DNA of 64,000 nucleotides from BOG-908 sp964242115 (GCA_964242115.1 CAXSZX010000002.1:292571-356570); one strand, 5' to 3'; positions 42,558 through 51,252 are shown, counted from the first letter of the stretch. Numbers and translations: made by a program. Notes: generated from the sequence alone by a model not told the origin.

Positions 42558-42912
42558 AGCAGGGCCTTCTTTTTTAAAAAGCAGGGTGGGGATGAAGTTT
42601 CGGAGCGCACATCCTGACTGAGACGTAGGCTACCTTCGACGCGCGATGCTCGTCCGGCCGTCCGGCCTGTTCAAGGCCGCGCCGCCTGTGGCGGTCGCCC
42701 CGCGAGCCTTGAGCAGGCCGGACGAAGGGCTGACATTGAAGAAAGCCGGAGAAGGTAGCCGCCTGGGCATATCGCCTTCAAGACGAACGTATCCGCTGTA
42801 AATTTTATTCCGCCAAGCAGAGAACATTCGTTCCCACGCGCACGCTGCCGGCAGAATCCGTGACAGCAGAACCAACAGCTTTTTGCTTCTTTTTCAACAA
42901 AGAAGCGCTTGT
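42558..42912. repeat. Split nested palindromic repeat around a second palindrome (copy 21)
   Basis: The left arm (AGCAGGGCCTTCTTTTTTAA, 42558-42585) is at the dehydrogenase stop. The core and right arm (CGTGACAGCAG, ACAGCTTTTTGCTTC, GCGCTTG) are at about 42855-42912. The ~265 bases between hold a different palindrome. Either an insertion split one copy or two half copies flank it. Confidence 0.65.
42628..42760. repeat. Long GC-rich inverted repeat
   Basis: Two nested arm pairs: GGCTACCTTC (42628-42637) with GAAGGTAGCC (42751-42760), and a 17-base pair TCCGGCCTGTTCAAGGC (42661-42677) with GCCTTGAGCAGGCCGGA (42706-42722). No coding capacity. Its sequence differs from the two other palindrome families in the window. 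Confidence 0.85.
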
Positions 42913-42919
42913 TTTCTTT

Positions 42920-44473
42920 TCAGTCCCAAAACGGCGTCGCCAGGAAGAAACGGTCCCACGACCGCTGCACCTTCGCCTGCCTTCTGCCGGCACGCGCGGC
43001 ACAGAACCCTTGCACCACGCCGGCGGCAAACGCGTGGTCCGAACCGGCTGCAAGCTGCTGCGCCAAGGCAGCAGCCGTGCTGGTGTCGTTGACGCGGCCC
43101 AGCCGCTCCTGCAGCTCGGCGAGCCTGGCCACGTATTTGCGGGCCGCCTTGTCGGCGAAGACCGGACCGAAGAACTCCGTCGCATAGCGCAGCCGCTTGG
43201 CCTGTTTGCGCGTCTCGTGCAGCACCGGGGCCGGCAGGTCGGCCAGCGCCTCGCCTGCCGAGAGCACGTGCTTCAACCGCCGGTGCAGCGCGCGGGCGGC
43301 GTAGTCCCGCAAAGGGCTCGTCCAGGTGACGCTGCCAGGGCAGGCACGCTCCCACGGCCGGCTGCTCGGCAGCAGCGCCAGGCCGACCGCAAGCCGGGTC
43401 CAGTCCTGGCTGCCAAGATAGGCCGAGAGGTCGGCATAGGCGGCCAGGCGGCGGCGCCTGGCAGCCACCAGCAGCCGCGCCACCCTGCGGTCGCCCGGAA
43501 ACGCCTGGCCGACCCGCACGCCGGTCTCCGCCAGGAAAACGTCCCAGTCCCGCGCGGCCCCCAGCCGGCAAGCGAGCGTCTTCAAGGCGGCGGACGTCTC
43601 GTCCAGCCAGGTGGCGGGGCCGTCGGCCTCTGCCGCCCGCCTGAACGCGCCCAAAGCGGAGCGCAGCCGGCGGACGCCGACGCGCATCTGGTGCACCGGC
43701 TCCGGGCCTGCTGCCTGCGACAGCAATCCGGCCCAATGCAGGATCGTCTCGGCAAGCTGGGCGGTGATGCAGACGAGCGCCTCGCCGGTGGAGAGATTCG
43801 GCGGCAGGCTCGGCACACCCGCCCGGCGCCGCTTCGCAGGCCGTCCGCTGGCCAGCGCGATCGCTTCTGCGGCGAGGCTGGCGCGTGGCGGCAGGATCGG
43901 CAGCGTCTCGGCCAATATCGTCGCTAACGCGATGACGTCTGCCGCCTGGCCCGACAGCTCCACGCGGCAGACAGGCAGGTCGCGCGCCACGCCGCGGATG
44001 CTGCCGGCCAGCACACGCAGCACGCCCGGTCCGCTCGCCAGGGTGAGCTTCTGCACATGCAGGCGGCCGTGCAAGGCGGCAACCGGCGCAAGCGGCGCCC
44101 GCCAGGTACGGCCAAGCCGGTCAGCCCCCTCGCCTTGTGCCAGCACAGGCGGCGGGGTAGCGGGAAGCCAGCCAGGGCTGCCGCCGGCGTGCAGCCGCTC
44201 CAGCCGCCACGTTGGGGGCCGGGATGGCGGCGTGCTGGTCTGCGCGAGCGCCAGCCCCTCTTGCGCCAGCTCTGCGTCCGGCGTGTCGTGCCAGACTGTC
44301 TGGATGGCTAGGTTGCGCAGCGTGCCTGCCCTGCGGACCAGAACCGCGGGCGCCCGGAGCAGACGCGGCATCTCCAGCTCGGCGATGACGAAGGTGAGCG
44401 TGAGCTCGGCAGCGAGTGGCGTCTCGGCAAGGCTGATGCCGGGCTCGGTGAAGGTGGGCAGCACGGTGTCCAA
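42920..44473 (-). CDS. CYTH and CHAD domain protein
   Basis: About 517 residues. The N-terminal half is a diverged CYTH (triphosphate tunnel) domain (AAELTLTFVIAELEMPRLL, RNLAIQTVWHDTPDAELA). The C-terminal half is a CHAD helical bundle with conserved His and Arg: PEPVHQMRVGVRRLRSALGAF, AARDWDVFLAETG, LHETRKQAKRLRYATEFFGP. CHAD domains bind polyphosphate, and CYTH domains act on inorganic or organic triphosphates. The likely start is TTG 44471-44473 or GTG 44462-44464; no strong ribosome site is seen. The sixA stop lies about 15 bases upstream, so both are co-transcribed, linking polyphosphate with a phospho-His phosphatase. Confidence 0.83.
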   Translation of the reverse strand: MDTVLPTFTEPGISLAETPLAAELTLTFVIAELEMPRLLRAPAVLVRRAGTLRNLAIQTVWHDTPDAELAQEGLALAQTSTPPSRPPTWRLERLHAGGSPGWLPATPPPVLAQGEGADRLGRTWRAPLAPVAALHGRLHVQKLTLASGPGVLRVLAGSIRGVARDLPVCRVELSGQAADVIALATILAETLPILPPRASLAAEAIALASGRPAKRRRAGVPSLPPNLSTGEALVCITAQLAETILHWAGLLSQAAGPEPVHQMRVGVRRLRSALGAFRRAAEADGPATWLDETSAALKTLACRLGAARDWDVFLAETGVRVGQAFPGDRRVARLLVAARRRRLAAYADLSAYLGSQDWTRLAVGLALLPSSRPWERACPGSVTWTSPLRDYAARALHRRLKHVLSAGEALADLPAPVLHETRKQAKRLRYATEFFGPVFADKAARKYVARLAELQERLGRVNDTSTAAALAQQLAAGSDHAFAAGVVQGFCAARAGRRQAKVQRSWDRFFLATPFWD

Positions 44474-44487
44474 CGCGTTCAGGCGAG

Positions 44488-45036
44488 CTACTCCAGCAGG
44501 TCTCTTGGGCAAATGAAGCGGACCAGTCGCCCACCTGTCTGCCGGTTCTCGTCGTCGCCGAGCGCTGCCAGGTCCTGCCATGGGCCCGGGATGTTGAACT
44601 CGGCCAAGGCGCCGGCAGGGAACCCCTCTGCCAATTGCCGGCCGATGTGACCACTCGACGCCACACCCTGCCCGCCGGCCAGACGCAGCGCAAGGTCGTG
44701 CAGGCCGGGGTTGTGGCCGACGATCATCAGGCTGCGCACCGTCTCGCTCACCCGAGCCGCGATCCGCAGGATCTGGGCCGGCGTTGCAAGGTAGAGCTGG
44801 TCCATTGGCTCGATCAGCGGCGTCTCGTCCCAAGGCGCGAGCGCGTCCAGCGTCTGCAGCGTGCGCCGCGCGGAAGAGACCAGCACCACGTCCGGCACCA
44901 GGCCGAGGTTGCGCAGGGTGGTGCGCATGGTTGCCGCCGCCGCCCTGCCGCGCGCGTTCAGTGGCCGCGCGTGGTCGGGCTGGGAGGCGTCGTCCCAGGA
45001 CGATTTGGCATGGCGGAGGAGAAGGAGCTGTCGCAT
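44488..45036 (-). CDS. sixA: SixA-type phosphohistidine phosphatase
   Basis: 182 residues of the histidine phosphatase superfamily. MRQLLLLRHAKSSWDDASQPDHARPLNARG holds the RHG-like catalytic RHA motif, VVLVSSARRTLQT the conserved Arg, and VRSLMIVGHNPGLHDLAL the second catalytic His. SixA proteins remove phosphate from phospho-His of signalling or phosphotransferase proteins. It precedes the CHAD gene on the same strand. Start ATG 45034-45036. Confidence 0.87.
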   Translation of the reverse strand: MRQLLLLRHAKSSWDDASQPDHARPLNARGRAAAATMRTTLRNLGLVPDVVLVSSARRTLQTLDALAPWDETPLIEPMDQLYLATPAQILRIAARVSETVRSLMIVGHNPGLHDLALRLAGGQGVASSGHIGRQLAEGFPAGALAEFNIPGPWQDLAALGDDENRQTGGRLVRFICPRDLLE

Positions 45037-45064
45037 CTGGCGGTCCCGGGCGTCTGACGGACAG

Positions 45065-45103
45065 GAAGGCTTCTTTTTGGCCGAAGAAGCAAAAGCTTTT
45101 AAC
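45065..45103. repeat. Nested palindromic repeat, single short arm (copy 22)
   Basis: GGAAGGCTTCTTTTTGGCCG with GAAGCAAAAGCTTTT between divergent sixA and photolyase genes. No core or second arm is present. Confidence 0.65.
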
Positions 45104-45168
45104 TCGCCGCGCATCTTCCCCTTGGGCGGCTGCGCCGTAGGTGAGTGCCGGTAAGCAGGAGGGCGCGC

Positions 45169-46725
45169 ATGGCGGCTAAGGCAACGACGATCCGGATGAT
45201 ACTGGGCGATCAGCTCAGCCCTGCCCTGTCCGCACTGTCCGACCTGGACCCCGCGCACGACGTGGTGCTGATGGCCGAGGTTGCCGCCGAGTGCACCTAC
45301 GTGCGCCACCACGCCAAGAAGATCGTGCTGGTGCTCTCCGGCATGCGGCATTTCGCCGCCGAGCTGCGTTCGCGCGGCGTGCGCGTGGAGTACGTCGAGC
45401 TCGACGACGCGAAAAACACTCAGTCGCTGCGCGGCGAGATGCTGCGTGCCGTCGCCCGCTTTAAGGCGTGTCGCGTGGTGGTGACCGAGCCGGGCGAGTG
45501 GCGGCTGGCCGAGGACATGCGCCACTGGCAGGAGGCGGCCGGCATCGAAGTGGACGTCCGCGACGACAACCGCTTCTTCGCCCGCATCCAGGATTTCATC
45601 GCCTGGGCACGCGGCCGCCGCGGCCTGCGCATGGAGTTCTTCTACCGCGACATGCGCCGGCGCCACGGCTTCCTGATGGACGGCGACCAGCCCGAAGGCG
45701 GTGCCTGGAACTACGACACCGAGAACCGCGCCAGCCTGCCCAAGACCGTCGCCAACCCGCCCGCACCACGCTTCCCGCCGGACGAGATCACCCGCGCGGT
45801 GATCGCCGTGGTGGAGCGGCACTTCGCCTCCCATCCGGGGCAAGCCGCCGACTTCGCGCTGCCCGTCACCGGCGAGCAGGCCCGCATGGCGCTGGCCGAC
45901 TTCATCGCCAACCGGCTGCCCAGTTTCGGCACTTTCCAGGACGCAATGAAGGCGGGCGAGCCGGTGCTGTTCCACGCGCTCGTCTCGACCTCGCTGAACC
46001 TCGGGCTGCTCGACCCGCGCGAGGTCTGCCAGGCCGCCGAGGACGCCTACCGCAGCGGCCACGCCAAGCTGAACGCAGTGGAGGGCTTCATCCGGCAGAT
46101 CCTCGGCTGGCGCGAGTTCGTGCGCGGCATCTACTGGGCCAACATGCCCGGCTACGCGGAGAAGAACGCGCTGGACGCCACCAGACGCATGCCGTGGTTC
46201 TACTGGACCGGCCGCACGCGGATGAATTGCCTGCACCACGCCATCACCGACACGCTGGCGCACGCCTACGCACACCATATCCAGCGGCTGATGATCACCG
46301 GCAACTTCGCGCTGCTCGCCGGCCTGCACCCCGACGACCTCGACGATTGGTATCTGGTCGTCTACGCGGACGCCTACCAATGGGTGGAAATGCCAAACGT
46401 GCGCGGCATGGCGCTGTTCGCCGACGGCGGCATCATGGGGTCCAAGCCGTACGCCGCGTCCGGCGCCTACATCAACCGAATGAGCGACTACTGCCGCGGC
46501 TGCAGCTACAACGTGAAGGACGCAGTCGGGCCGAACGCCTGTCCGTTCAACTATCTTTATTGGGATTTCTTCGCGCGGCACGAGAAGGTGCTGGCGGGCA
46601 ACATCAGGCTGGCGATGCCGATGAAGACGCTCTCGCGCATGGATCCGGAGAAGGTGGCGGCGATGCGGCGCAACGCGGCGGTGTTTTTGGAGTCTGAGGA
46701 GATGTCGGCGGTGGAACGGGCTTAA
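45169..46725 (+). CDS. phrB: Cryptochrome/photolyase-related protein, Fe-S bacterial (FeS-BCP) type
   Basis: 518 residues. The N-terminal Rossmann part starts TIRMILGDQLSPALSALSDL and FYRDMRRRHGFLMDG is typical of the FeS-BCP/PhrB (6-4) photolyase group. The C-terminal helical part has NAVEGFIRQILGWREFVRGIYW, the FAD pocket segment HHAITDTLAHAYAHHIQRLM, and Cys residues in RMNCLHH, SDYCRGCSYNV and NACPFNYLYW, the four expected Fe-S ligands. It repairs UV (6-4) photoproducts with FAD under blue light. ATG 45169 has AGGAGGG upstream. Confidence 0.92.
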   Translation: MAAKATTIRMILGDQLSPALSALSDLDPAHDVVLMAEVAAECTYVRHHAKKIVLVLSGMRHFAAELRSRGVRVEYVELDDAKNTQSLRGEMLRAVARFKACRVVVTEPGEWRLAEDMRHWQEAAGIEVDVRDDNRFFARIQDFIAWARGRRGLRMEFFYRDMRRRHGFLMDGDQPEGGAWNYDTENRASLPKTVANPPAPRFPPDEITRAVIAVVERHFASHPGQAADFALPVTGEQARMALADFIANRLPSFGTFQDAMKAGEPVLFHALVSTSLNLGLLDPREVCQAAEDAYRSGHAKLNAVEGFIRQILGWREFVRGIYWANMPGYAEKNALDATRRMPWFYWTGRTRMNCLHHAITDTLAHAYAHHIQRLMITGNFALLAGLHPDDLDDWYLVVYADAYQWVEMPNVRGMALFADGGIMGSKPYAASGAYINRMSDYCRGCSYNVKDAVGPNACPFNYLYWDFFARHEKVLAGNIRLAMPMKTLSRMDPEKVAAMRRNAAVFLESEEMSAVERA

Positions 46726-46850
46726 GCAAGCGCTTCTTTTTCGAGAAAAAAAAGCAAAAAGCTTTTATCGCGGCTGTCGCAGTTCTGTCCGGCGAGCGCG
46801 CGACAGCGGAGACAAAGTTTTTTGGTTCTTTTCAAAAAAGAACCACTTTC
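46726..46850. repeat. Nested palindromic repeat, copy 23
   Basis: GCAAGCGCTTCTTTTTCGAG begins on the base after the photolyase stop. Core GGCTGTCGCAGTT with GCGCGACAGCGG, right arm AAAGTTTTTTGGTTC. Confidence 0.9.
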
Positions 46851-46872
46851 TTTCTTTCAGGAGTCAAACACT

Positions 46873-47427
46873 TTGGTTTTCATCGACAAGGTAGTCACTC
46901 GCGGCGGCGACGGCGGCGAGACCTCGCTCGGCGACGGCACGCGTGTCGGCAAGGACCACCGCCGCGTCGAAGCCTACGGCACGGTGGACGAGGCCAACGC
47001 CGCGATCGGCATACTGCGCCTGCACTGCACGCACGACGCCGACGCCGATCGCGTGCTGGCCGCGATGCAGAACGACCTGTTCGACATCGGCGCGGATTTG
47101 TGTGTGCCGGGGGAGGCCGGCGCGCGATTGCGCGTGACCGCGGCGATGGTGGAGCGGCTGGATGCGGCCACGCAGGCGATGAACGCCGGTTTGCCGCCGC
47201 TGACCAGCTTCGTGCTGCCCGGCGGCACGCCGGCCGCGGCCTACGCGCATGTGGCGCGTACTATCGTGCGGCGGGCGGAGCGGCGCGTGGTGCGGCTCTC
47301 GCACGAGGAGGCGGTGGGTGGCGAGGTGGTACGCGCGCTCAACCGGATGAGCGACCTGCTGTTCGTGCTCGGACGGCGGCTGAACGCGGGAGGCGACGTG
47401 CTTTGGGTGCCGGGAGGTTCGACATAA
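46873..47427 (+). CDS. Cob(I)alamin adenosyltransferase, PduO type
   Basis: 184 residues. KVVTRGGDGGETSLGDGTRVGKDHRR is the ATP-binding N-terminus of PduO-type enzymes, and VEAYGTVDEANAAIGILRL follows as in the family. Later FVLPGGTPAAAYAHVARTIVRRAERRVV and LNRMSDLLFVLGRRLN contain the conserved Arg and Asp. It attaches the 5'-deoxyadenosyl group to cob(I)alamin. TTG 46873 is the best start: AGGAG lies nine bases upstream, and the frame before it is repeat-encoded. Confidence 0.92.
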   Translation: MVFIDKVVTRGGDGGETSLGDGTRVGKDHRRVEAYGTVDEANAAIGILRLHCTHDADADRVLAAMQNDLFDIGADLCVPGEAGARLRVTAAMVERLDAATQAMNAGLPPLTSFVLPGGTPAAAYAHVARTIVRRAERRVVRLSHEEAVGGEVVRALNRMSDLLFVLGRRLNAGGDVLWVPGGST

Positions 47428-47572
47428 GCAAGTAAGCGGTTCTCTTTTGAAGAAAAGAACCAAAAAACTTTTGTTCCTGTCGGGTACGTCAGGGTAAGAC
47501 GTTTCGTTTCAGCCATCCGCGACTACGCTCGCAAAGCTCGCGTCCTTTTCTTAACAAAGAAGCGGCTGCTTT
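47428..47572. repeat. Nested palindromic repeat, copy 24
   Basis: GCAAGTAAGCGGTTCTCTTTTG directly after the adenosyltransferase stop; core ATCCGCGACTACGC is mutated; right arm CGTCCTTTTCTTAACAAAG. It lies between convergent genes. Confidence 0.8.
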
Positions 47573-47575
47573 CGC

Positions 47576-48238
47576 TTAGCTAGGCCGCGAGTTCGGATCC
47601 CCCTCATGGATCGACATCCGCAGCAACGCCAGCAAATCCGCAGCCCGGTCCGCCTCCGTCGGCGCTTCCAGCAACGCCTGCTTCTCTGCGTCGTCGAAAG
47701 GGCAAAGCATCGCCAGCGTGGTCACCAGCATGGCTTCCGGCATGCGTTCGATCGCCTCCCAGTTGGCGTCGATGTCATGCATGGTGAAGAACGGCCGCAG
47801 CGCGCCCAGCAGCTCCGCTCGCTTGATGCCCATGGACGTGCCGGAGGGCGAGAGGTCGTCCTCGAAGGGCGAGAACTCGGCGGAGATGCGACGGTAGCCG
47901 CGTCGGACCGGCAGCTCCTCAACCACCCGGAAGCGGCTGACGCCGGACAGGGTGATGAGGAAGCGCCCGTCGTCGGTTTCGGCGAACTGCGAGAGCCGGC
48001 CGAGGCAGCCGATCTGGTAGAGGCTGGGGCCATTCGGCGATCGTGGTGCGTGGGTGTTCGGCTGGATCATGCCGAACATGCGACCCTGCGCCAGGCTGTC
48101 TTCCACCAGGGCCAGGTAGCGCGGCTCGAAGATGTTGAGCGGCAATCGGCCGTGCGGCAGCAGCAACGCGCCCGGCAGGGGGAAGATGGGGAATTCCGAC
48201 GGCAGATCTGCCTGGGTCGGATGCAGCACGCTCATCAT
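47576..48238 (-). CDS. LON N-terminal (PUA-like) substrate-binding domain protein
   Basis: 220 residues. ADLPSEFPIFPLPGALLLPHGRLPLNIFEPRYLALVEDSL is the Lon N-domain pattern, and GRFLITLSGVSRFRVVEEL follows. There is no AAA+ or protease domain, so it is a stand-alone LON-domain protein, found widely in alphaproteobacteria and of unknown function. ATG 48236-48238 lies six bases after the thioredoxin-like gene's stop, so the two are one operon; 48235 is an alternative start. Confidence 0.9.
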   Translation of the reverse strand: MMSVLHPTQADLPSEFPIFPLPGALLLPHGRLPLNIFEPRYLALVEDSLAQGRMFGMIQPNTHAPRSPNGPSLYQIGCLGRLSQFAETDDGRFLITLSGVSRFRVVEELPVRRGYRRISAEFSPFEDDLSPSGTSMGIKRAELLGALRPFFTMHDIDANWEAIERMPEAMLVTTLAMLCPFDDAEKQALLEAPTEADRAADLLALLRMSIHEGDPNSRPS

Positions 48239-48243
48239 CCGTC

Positions 48244-49239
48244 TTACGCGAACAGCAACGCGGACAATTTTCGCCGGGCCGCCATGGTGGCGGGGTCGGC
48301 GAAACCCCAGGCCTCGAAGAACTTGAGTAATTGCTGCCGGGCTGCGCCTTCCCGCCAAGTGCGGTCTCGGCGGAATATCTCGAGCAGCGCATCGGCAGCT
48401 TCCTGACGCTGGCCGGCGGCGTTCAGCGCGGTGGCCAGGTCGTAGCGGGCGTCGTGGTCGGCCGGGTCGGCGTCCACCCGGCGGGCGAGCGCGCCGATCT
48501 GACCTGCGGCCTTCCGGCCCTCCGCCGCCAGGGCGAGCGCGCTACGGGCACCGGCCACTTCGGCGTGCTCGGCAAGCTTGGCGGGCACCTGGGCCAGCGC
48601 GTCGGCTGCCTGGTCCTCGTCACCCATGGCGAGCAGGGCGCGGACCAGGCCGCCCCAGGCGTCCGGGTTTTCCGGGTCTTCGTTCAGCAGGGCGGAGAAG
48701 CCGTCTGCCGCGGCATCCGGCTGGCCGGCTTGCAGGGCGGCGCGCGCCTCGGCGAGGAGGTCGGCCTGCGGCATGCTGCCGCCGGCGAGCTTCAGCAATG
48801 CCTCGGCGAACCGCTTGATCTCGCTTTCCGGCAGGGCGCCCTGAAAGATGTCGGCGATCTGGCCCTGCCAGAAAGCGGCGACCGTGGGCACCGATTGCAG
48901 CGGCAGGCCGAGCTGGGAGAGCTGGGTCACCAGCGCCTTGTTCTTGTCGATGTCGATCTTGACGAGCTTGAGCCGGCCGCCAGCGGCCTGGGTCACGCGC
49001 TCGAGCGCGGGGGTGAGTTGCTTGCAAGGGCCGCACCAGGTGGCCCAGAAATCGACCAGGACGGGGACGGTGCGCGAGGCCTCGATCACGTCGGCCATGA
49101 AGGTGCGCTGATCGCCGTCTACGATCATGGCGCCGGTGTCGGTGGGTGCGGCGTGCGGCTGGCTGGCGGACGGCGGGGTGGCGGATGCGCGGAGGCCCCG
49201 GTCCGCAGCCGCCGGTTTCTGGCCGATGATGTAGTCCAT
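48244..49239 (-). CDS. Thioredoxin-domain TPR co-chaperone CnoX/YbbN-like
   Basis: 331 residues. After a ~40-residue variable start, a thioredoxin domain with the redox motif FWATWCGPCKQLTPALERV at about residues 65-85 is followed by a TPR-like C-terminus (LLAEARAALQAGQPDAAADGFSALL, DARYDLATALNAAGQRQEAADALLEIF). YbbN/CnoX proteins hold oxidation-damaged clients for GroEL and DnaK. The CxxC is intact here, unlike E. coli YbbN (SxxC). Co-transcribed with the LON-domain gene. Confidence 0.9.
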   Translation of the reverse strand: MDYIIGQKPAAADRGLRASATPPSASQPHAAPTDTGAMIVDGDQRTFMADVIEASRTVPVLVDFWATWCGPCKQLTPALERVTQAAGGRLKLVKIDIDKNKALVTQLSQLGLPLQSVPTVAAFWQGQIADIFQGALPESEIKRFAEALLKLAGGSMPQADLLAEARAALQAGQPDAAADGFSALLNEDPENPDAWGGLVRALLAMGDEDQAADALAQVPAKLAEHAEVAGARSALALAAEGRKAAGQIGALARRVDADPADHDARYDLATALNAAGQRQEAADALLEIFRRDRTWREGAARQQLLKFFEAWGFADPATMAARRKLSALLFA

Positions 49240-49405
49240 GGATCTGTCGTCCCTGACGTGAGGGGGGCTGCAAGTTCGTGTGTCTTAACATGTTGCGGGC
49301 GGTCAAGGCTGCAACCTGTTCGCCGGCCGCATCCATTTGCCAGGTGCGGCGGGGGCTCTTGCAATCCGCCGGGGGTGGGATTACTCAGCCGCTCTCTGCG
49401 GGAGC

Positions 49406-49480
49406 GCGGGCGTAGCTCAGGGGTAGAGCACAACCTTGCCAAGGTTGGGGTCGAGGGTTCGAATCCCTTCGCCCGCTCCA
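49406..49480 (+). tRNA. tRNA-Gly (anticodon GCC)
   Basis: Acceptor GCGGGCG pairs with CGCCCGC, D-arm AGCTCAGGGGTAGAGC, anticodon arm ACCTTGCCAAGGT with GCC, T-arm GAGGGTTCGAATCCCTT, encoded CCA. All backbone repeats stop before this gene and island-type genes begin after it. tRNA 3' ends are common integration sites. Confidence 0.96.
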
Positions 49481-49925
49481 GTCGGCCGTTACCCAAACAT
49501 TCTCCGGTCGGCTCGCCCGTCAAAAAAGCCCTGTGTTTCCTGGCCTTTCGAGCGCTGGCTTGAGGCTTCGATATCGAAACCAACTCAAGATTTGTCTACG
49601 GAGACGCATTTTGTCTCCGAAGCTTGGGACTTGGTCGATTTAGCCTCAAGCCTGAAAACCAATCTAACTCAAAGACTTACCTACCGACCAGATTGCCAAG
49701 AGTTCGAAATGCGATTGGGTATCGGTCGCTTGTTTCCAACTCTCGCGCGGCAGACATACCGTTAAGTTAGCGCTCTGCCTTGGGCAGCTATCGCTATCTG
49801 CCAGGCCCAGCCGGCTTATCCGCTCTCCCTGACCCAGGTTGCTCCGTCTGGCGGCGGCGTTCAGCAACCGGCTGATCCGAAACCCTTTCGGCGAGGCACT
49901 TGGATGAACGACACCGAACGTTGGG
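49481..49925. other. Gap after tRNA-Gly
   Basis: About 445 bases. No gene, RNA or clear repeat is seen; short frames lack any recognisable domain or ribosome site. If the tRNA is an integration site, the attachment core would be the tRNA 3' end and these first bases. Confidence 0.5.
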
Positions 49926-50750
49926 TTAACTGCCTGGGCTGGCGCGCGTGACCTCTCGCGCCTTCGGTATCCATATGGCCGAATCATCATCTCCGTAAGG
50001 AAGGGCTTCACCTTCCAACACACAGATCGCCACACAGACGCAAACGACCGCGTCGAGCATGTCTTCGTAAGCTTTGAATACGACGCCTGCTGCGGCACGG
50101 TCCGGCAGGGGTAGCGCGTCCTCGACGCCGGACAGCTGCGCATCGAGCACGGCCCCGACGAGCTTCCATTCCGCCAAAAGAAGGCTGCGCCTCTCCGTTG
50201 GCGTATAACCCGGCCAGTGGGTCCGCCCTTTGCCAGCTTTATATTTCCGGCGCATCGGTGCGCGAGCAAACTCGACCAGCGCGGGATGGGGATAGACTTC
50301 AACCAGCCCTGGCGGCGTGGCGGACGCCGATGTCAACAGAGGATAACCAGCGTTTTCAAACCCTTGCCTGAGGTCGTCGCTGACCCTTCCGGGTCGTGCT
50401 GTGCTAGGAGTGTGAGTGCTGCAGTGCCGCGAACCGTAGGCCCGGGAGACCGCGTTGTCGGCTGCCCGTCTGCACGAACTCGGTTTGTGGGAAAGGGGCA
50501 TGTCTATAGCCACCAAGTCCGGCTCCAAGCCACATAGCACGGTAGCCGACGCAAGCAGGTTCGGAGCGCTTGCTTCAGACCCGGTGGGGCGCAGCTCGAC
50601 GACGGAGTTACCGCAGGCGAGCGCTTGGAATTGGCCGTAGGACGGCGCAGTTGCGCCGAGGCGCCACCCTGCCCCGGAGTCCACAGCGACGGCAACGCCG
50701 CTCGGCTGAGTGTTCGTCCAAGCCGCGTCGATACCCAAAACCGCCCGCAT
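49926..50750 (-). CDS. DUF429 family predicted RNase H-like nuclease
   Basis: 274 residues. The N-terminus MRAVLGIDAAWTNTQPSGVAVAV is the first beta-hairpin of an RNase H fold with its catalytic Asp, and VAIDMPLSH supplies the second. YEDMLDAVVCVCVAICVLEGEALPYGDDDSAIWIPK, with its Asp in EDMLDA, matches the C-terminal DUF429 motif. These proteins are predicted nucleases, often in islands and defence neighbourhoods, with no proven function. It stands alone on the minus strand. Confidence 0.8.
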   Translation of the reverse strand: MRAVLGIDAAWTNTQPSGVAVAVDSGAGWRLGATAPSYGQFQALACGNSVVELRPTGSEASAPNLLASATVLCGLEPDLVAIDMPLSHKPSSCRRAADNAVSRAYGSRHCSTHTPSTARPGRVSDDLRQGFENAGYPLLTSASATPPGLVEVYPHPALVEFARAPMRRKYKAGKGRTHWPGYTPTERRSLLLAEWKLVGAVLDAQLSGVEDALPLPDRAAAGVVFKAYEDMLDAVVCVCVAICVLEGEALPYGDDDSAIWIPKAREVTRASPGS

Positions 50751-51252
50751 TCGACAACCTTGCGAAAAGCTTCTGATGATAGTCGTTCCGTAACCCGCAT
50801 TCCGATACGGCGGCTGCGGGCGACGTTCGGCCGGTTGAGTCGACCTGACATGATAACCCGACTTGGCCGTAAGCGGAACGGCAGCTTTGGAGGAGACGGT
50901 GCGAGTAAACGGACATACGCTCCGCTATGGCGCGCTGAGCTGTGGGCGGGCTACGCAATTTGAACTCGCCTGAAGAGTCGAAGGCGGCAAACTCATTTCG
51001 CTATAGCATACTCACGACCGGCAGCATTTTCCGGGACTGTGCCATGAGAGCGGTTTGGATACTCGACAAGTCTATGATTAATGGACATTTCGAGCTGACA
51101 GATACAAGGAAGACAACGCCGCCTGAAGTCGAGTTTTAATCGCATCAAGCGATGGGATTGACCTTTTCGGCCTCGGCTTTGTTCGCGGGACTGATTACGA
51201 GATCATTGATCAAGTTGATTGTGGTGCCGGCCACGGTAGTCCTGACGGGAAC
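50751..51252. other. Gap between the DUF429 and LRR-TIR genes
   Basis: About 500 bases. Several short frames overlap on both strands; none has a recognisable domain, family start or ribosome site, so I call no gene. It may be a decayed gene. Confidence 0.4.

Noticed and set aside
1130..47572. Palindromes as an array of plain intrinsic terminators
   Set aside because: Some copies lie between divergent starts (9177-9320, 24319-24446) or inside coding sequence (35645-35776), and the conserved core is not needed for termination. Termination may be a secondary effect.
49481..49925. A tyrosine integrase at the tRNA-Gly junction
   Set aside because: No frame here has the R-H-R-Y motif set. The only recombinase in the window is the serine type at 60535-61881.
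50625..51139. Small plus-strand genes between the DUF429 and LRR-TIR genes
   Set aside because: Short frames without family motifs or ribosome sites, and several overlap each other or the DUF429 gene on the opposite strand.
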